Assembly: GCA_035353175.1 (NCBI GenBank)
Contig: DAOPZC010000139.1
Coordinates: forward strand, 1 to 5,664
From: DAOPZC01 sp035353175
GTDB lineage: Bacteria; Verrucomicrobiota; Kiritimatiellia; RFP12; UBA1067
DNA: 5,664 bases
Direction of reading: 5' to 3'
How positions within the stretch are numbered: the stretch's first letter is position 1; each line of letters starts with the position of its first letter. Made by a program: the position numbers and the translations under genes. Of the stretch, positions 4,534 to 5,664 are shown piece after piece. Under the pieces are notes generated by a model. The model worked only from the letters and a program-made list of their open reading frames with translations, was not told the origin of the DNA and did not search any database.

Positions 4534-4719
4534 ATGGCCAAAACCTGTCTGATGGAAAAAGCCAAACGTACGCCGAAGTTTTCTTCGCGCAAGTACTACC
4601 GGTGCTCCCGTTGCGGGCGTCCGCGTGCGTACATCCGTAAGTTCCAGCTCTGCCGTATCTGTTTCCGCGAGCTGGCTGTTTCGGGAATGATCCCGGGTGT
4701 GACCAAGGCAAGCTGGTGA
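4534..4719 (+). CDS. rpsN: 30S ribosomal protein S14, short zinc-binding (type Z) form
   Basis: This 61-residue protein is the short, zinc-binding S14 (also called rpsZ or S14 type Z), which lies in the 30S head between S3 and S19. It contains the four-cysteine zinc site, Cys24-x2-Cys27 and Cys40-x2-Cys43, in the contexts RCSRCGRPRAYIRKF and LCRICFRELA. The end GMIPGVTKASW is the invariant C-terminus. The N-terminal KAKRTPKFSSRKYYRC also matches. The cysteine-free S14 of roughly 100 residues found in E. coli is thereby excluded. A second, zinc-independent S14 paralogue may exist elsewhere in the genome and cannot be judged here. One extra cysteine at position 5 lies outside the zinc site. Confidence 0.98.
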   Translation: MAKTCLMEKAKRTPKFSSRKYYRCSRCGRPRAYIRKFQLCRICFRELAVSGMIPGVTKASW

Positions 4720-4729
4720 GGAGAGAATA

Positions 4730-5122
4730 ATGACGTCGGATCCGATTTCTGACATGCTGTTGCGCATCCGTAATGCGCAGAAGGCTGGTCTGCCCTCGAT
4801 CGAGCTTCCGGGCTCCCGTATCAAGGGCGAGATTGCTCGCGTGATGAAGGACGAAGGTTACATCACGAACTTCACGATGACCAACACCGTTCCCCGTGTG
4901 CTGAGCATCGAACTGAAGTATAACGACGATGCCGAACCGGCGATCCGCGGCCTGCGCCGCGAGAGCAAGCCGGGGCTCCGCAAGTTCTGCGGCGTGCAGG
5001 ACATTCCCAACGTGCTGGGCGGTATGGGTACCGCGGTCCTGAGCACGTCGGGTGGAGTGGTCAGCGGCAAGGAAGCCCGCAAGCGCAAGCTTGGCGGCGA
5101 ACTGATCTGCACAATCTGGTAA
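4730..5122 (+). CDS. rpsH: 30S ribosomal protein S8
   Basis: This 130-residue protein is S8, a primary binder of 16S rRNA helix 21 and in E. coli the translational repressor of the spc operon. The N-terminal domain shows DPISDMLLRIRNAQKAG (4-20) and SRIKGEIARVMKDEGYI (29-45). The RNA-binding C-terminal domain has RESKPGLRKF (77-86), IPNVLGGMGTAVLSTSGGVVSGKEARKRKLGGELICTIW, including the Ser-Thr-Ser motif at 105-107. Cys127 corresponds to the conserved C-terminal cysteine of E. coli S8. AGGAG (4719-4723), overlapping the rpsN stop, is six bases before the ATG. The protein keeps the residues expected of an RNA binder, so autoregulation is possible, but no target site is evident in this window. 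Confidence 0.98.
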   Translation: MTSDPISDMLLRIRNAQKAGLPSIELPGSRIKGEIARVMKDEGYITNFTMTNTVPRVLSIELKYNDDAEPAIRGLRRESKPGLRKFCGVQDIPNVLGGMGTAVLSTSGGVVSGKEARKRKLGGELICTIW

Positions 5123-5135
5123 GAGGGCTTCAACG

Positions 5136-5664
5136 ATGTCGAGAATTGGTAAACAACCGGTCGCCATCCCCGCGGGTGTCACCGTGACCGCCAAGGACAA
5201 CGCGGTGACCGTCAAGGGCAAGCTGGGCGAACTGAGCCGGACGTTCCAGAGCGGGATCACCGTGAAGGTCGAGGACGGCAAGGTGCTGGTCTCGCGTGCG
5301 GACGATACGCGCCTGCAGAAGAGCTGCCACGGCCTGAGCCGCACCTTGGTCAAGAACATGATCGAGGGTGTGGTCAACGGCTACAAGAAGGCGCTGAGCA
5401 TTGAGGGCACGGGCTTCAAGGCCGTGCTCCAGGGCAAGAAGCTGAGTCTGTCGCTGGGTTTCGCATCCCCCAAAGACTATCTGATCCCTGACGGCATCAA
5501 GATCACGGTCGACCCGACGGGACTGAACGTGACGATCGAGGGGATCGATAAGGAACTCGTTGGCGAGGCCGCGGCCCGCATCCGTAGTTACTATCCGGCC
5601 GAGCCCTATAAGGGCAAGGGTATCAAGTACGTTGGCGAGCAGATCCGCCGCAAGCAGGGCAAGA
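5136..5664 (+). CDS. rplF: 50S ribosomal protein L6 (3' end cut by window edge)
   Basis: An open frame from the ATG at 5136 runs off the right edge, giving 176 residues without a stop. L6 is normally about 178-184 residues, so only a few codons are missing. It lies at the base of the L7/L12 stalk by the sarcin-ricin loop and supports factor binding. The N-terminus MSRIGKQPVAIPAGVTV is diagnostic. The first repeat domain covers about 1-82 and the second about 83-176, with ALSIEGTGFKAVLQGKKLSLSLGF (86-109), GIDKELVGEAAARIRSYYPAEPYKGKGIKY (136-165) and the terminal GEQIRRKQGK. The usual V-G-V-G-[YF] of the second domain reads E-G-T-G-F. A moderate AAGAGGG-type site (5121-5127) lies about eight bases before the ATG, overlapping the rpsH stop. 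Confidence 0.97.
   Translation, partial: MSRIGKQPVAIPAGVTVTAKDNAVTVKGKLGELSRTFQSGITVKVEDGKVLVSRADDTRLQKSCHGLSRTLVKNMIEGVVNGYKKALSIEGTGFKAVLQGKKLSLSLGFASPKDYLIPDGIKITVDPTGLNVTIEGIDKELVGEAAARIRSYYPAEPYKGKGIKYVGEQIRRKQGK

Noticed and set aside
4448..5377. A 309-codon minus-strand open frame opposite rplE, rpsN, rpsH and rplF
   Set aside because: It spans four sense genes, its product resembles no family I know and its length is explained by codon bias on the sense strand.
1..5664. A hidden novel system, inserted gene, mobile element or CRISPR array in the window
   Set aside because: The conserved ribosomal gene order is unbroken, coding density is nearly complete, and no repeats, transposase-like frames or atypical genes are visible.

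Overview
The window is a GC-rich stretch of the conserved bacterial S10-spc ribosomal protein gene cluster. All genes lie on the + strand and are packed almost end to end. The order is rplW (3' end only), rplB, rpsS, rplV, rpsC, rplP, rpmC, rpsQ, rplN, rplX, rplE, rpsN, rpsH, rplF (cut by the window edge a few codons short of its expected stop). Every gene gives a full-length, recognisable family member with no frameshift. No RNA gene, mobile element, CRISPR array or foreign gene is visible, and no stretch over 300 bases lacks a gene.

Layout. Positions 1-3205 correspond to the distal part of the E. coli S10 operon (L23, L2, S19, L22, S3, L16, L29, S17). Positions 3207-5664 correspond to the proximal spc operon (L14, L24, L5, S14, S8, L6). 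In E. coli these two units are separated between rpsQ and rplN. Here those two genes are 1 nt apart, so they look like one continuous transcription unit. The only sizeable non-coding gap is 78 nt between rplN and rplX, and it begins with a small inverted repeat that straddles the rplN stop codon. Other junctions range from a 17-nt overlap (rpsC/rplP) to 28 nt (rplV/rpsC). Most starts have a clear Shine-Dalgarno sequence, often inside the end of the preceding gene, which suggests translational coupling.

Organism. The sequence is bacterial: standard bacterial gene order, short S14 of the zinc-binding type, and strong GGAGG-like ribosome binding sites. L2 carries DHPMGGGEGRTSGG in place of the commoner DHPHGGGEG, and L6 has SYYPAEPYKGKGI. 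From memory of these families, this combination suits the PVC group (Verrucomicrobia, Lentisphaerae, Kiritimatiellae) better than Proteobacteria or Firmicutes. Consistent Shine-Dalgarno use argues against Bacteroidetes, which share the L2 methionine. This placement is an inference, not a result.

Together the products build both subunits. L2, L16, L14 and L6 sit around the peptidyl transferase centre, the tRNA sites and the factor-binding side of the 50S. L22, L23, L24 and L29 surround the exit tunnel, and L5 sits in the central protuberance. S3 and S14 lie in the 30S head at or near mRNA entry, S19 is also in the head, and S8 and S17 organise the 30S body. I found no undescribed system here. 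The points worth checking concern regulation (the rplN-rplX gap and the lack of room for an E. coli-type S8 operator) and lineage-specific residues in L2, L22 and S3.
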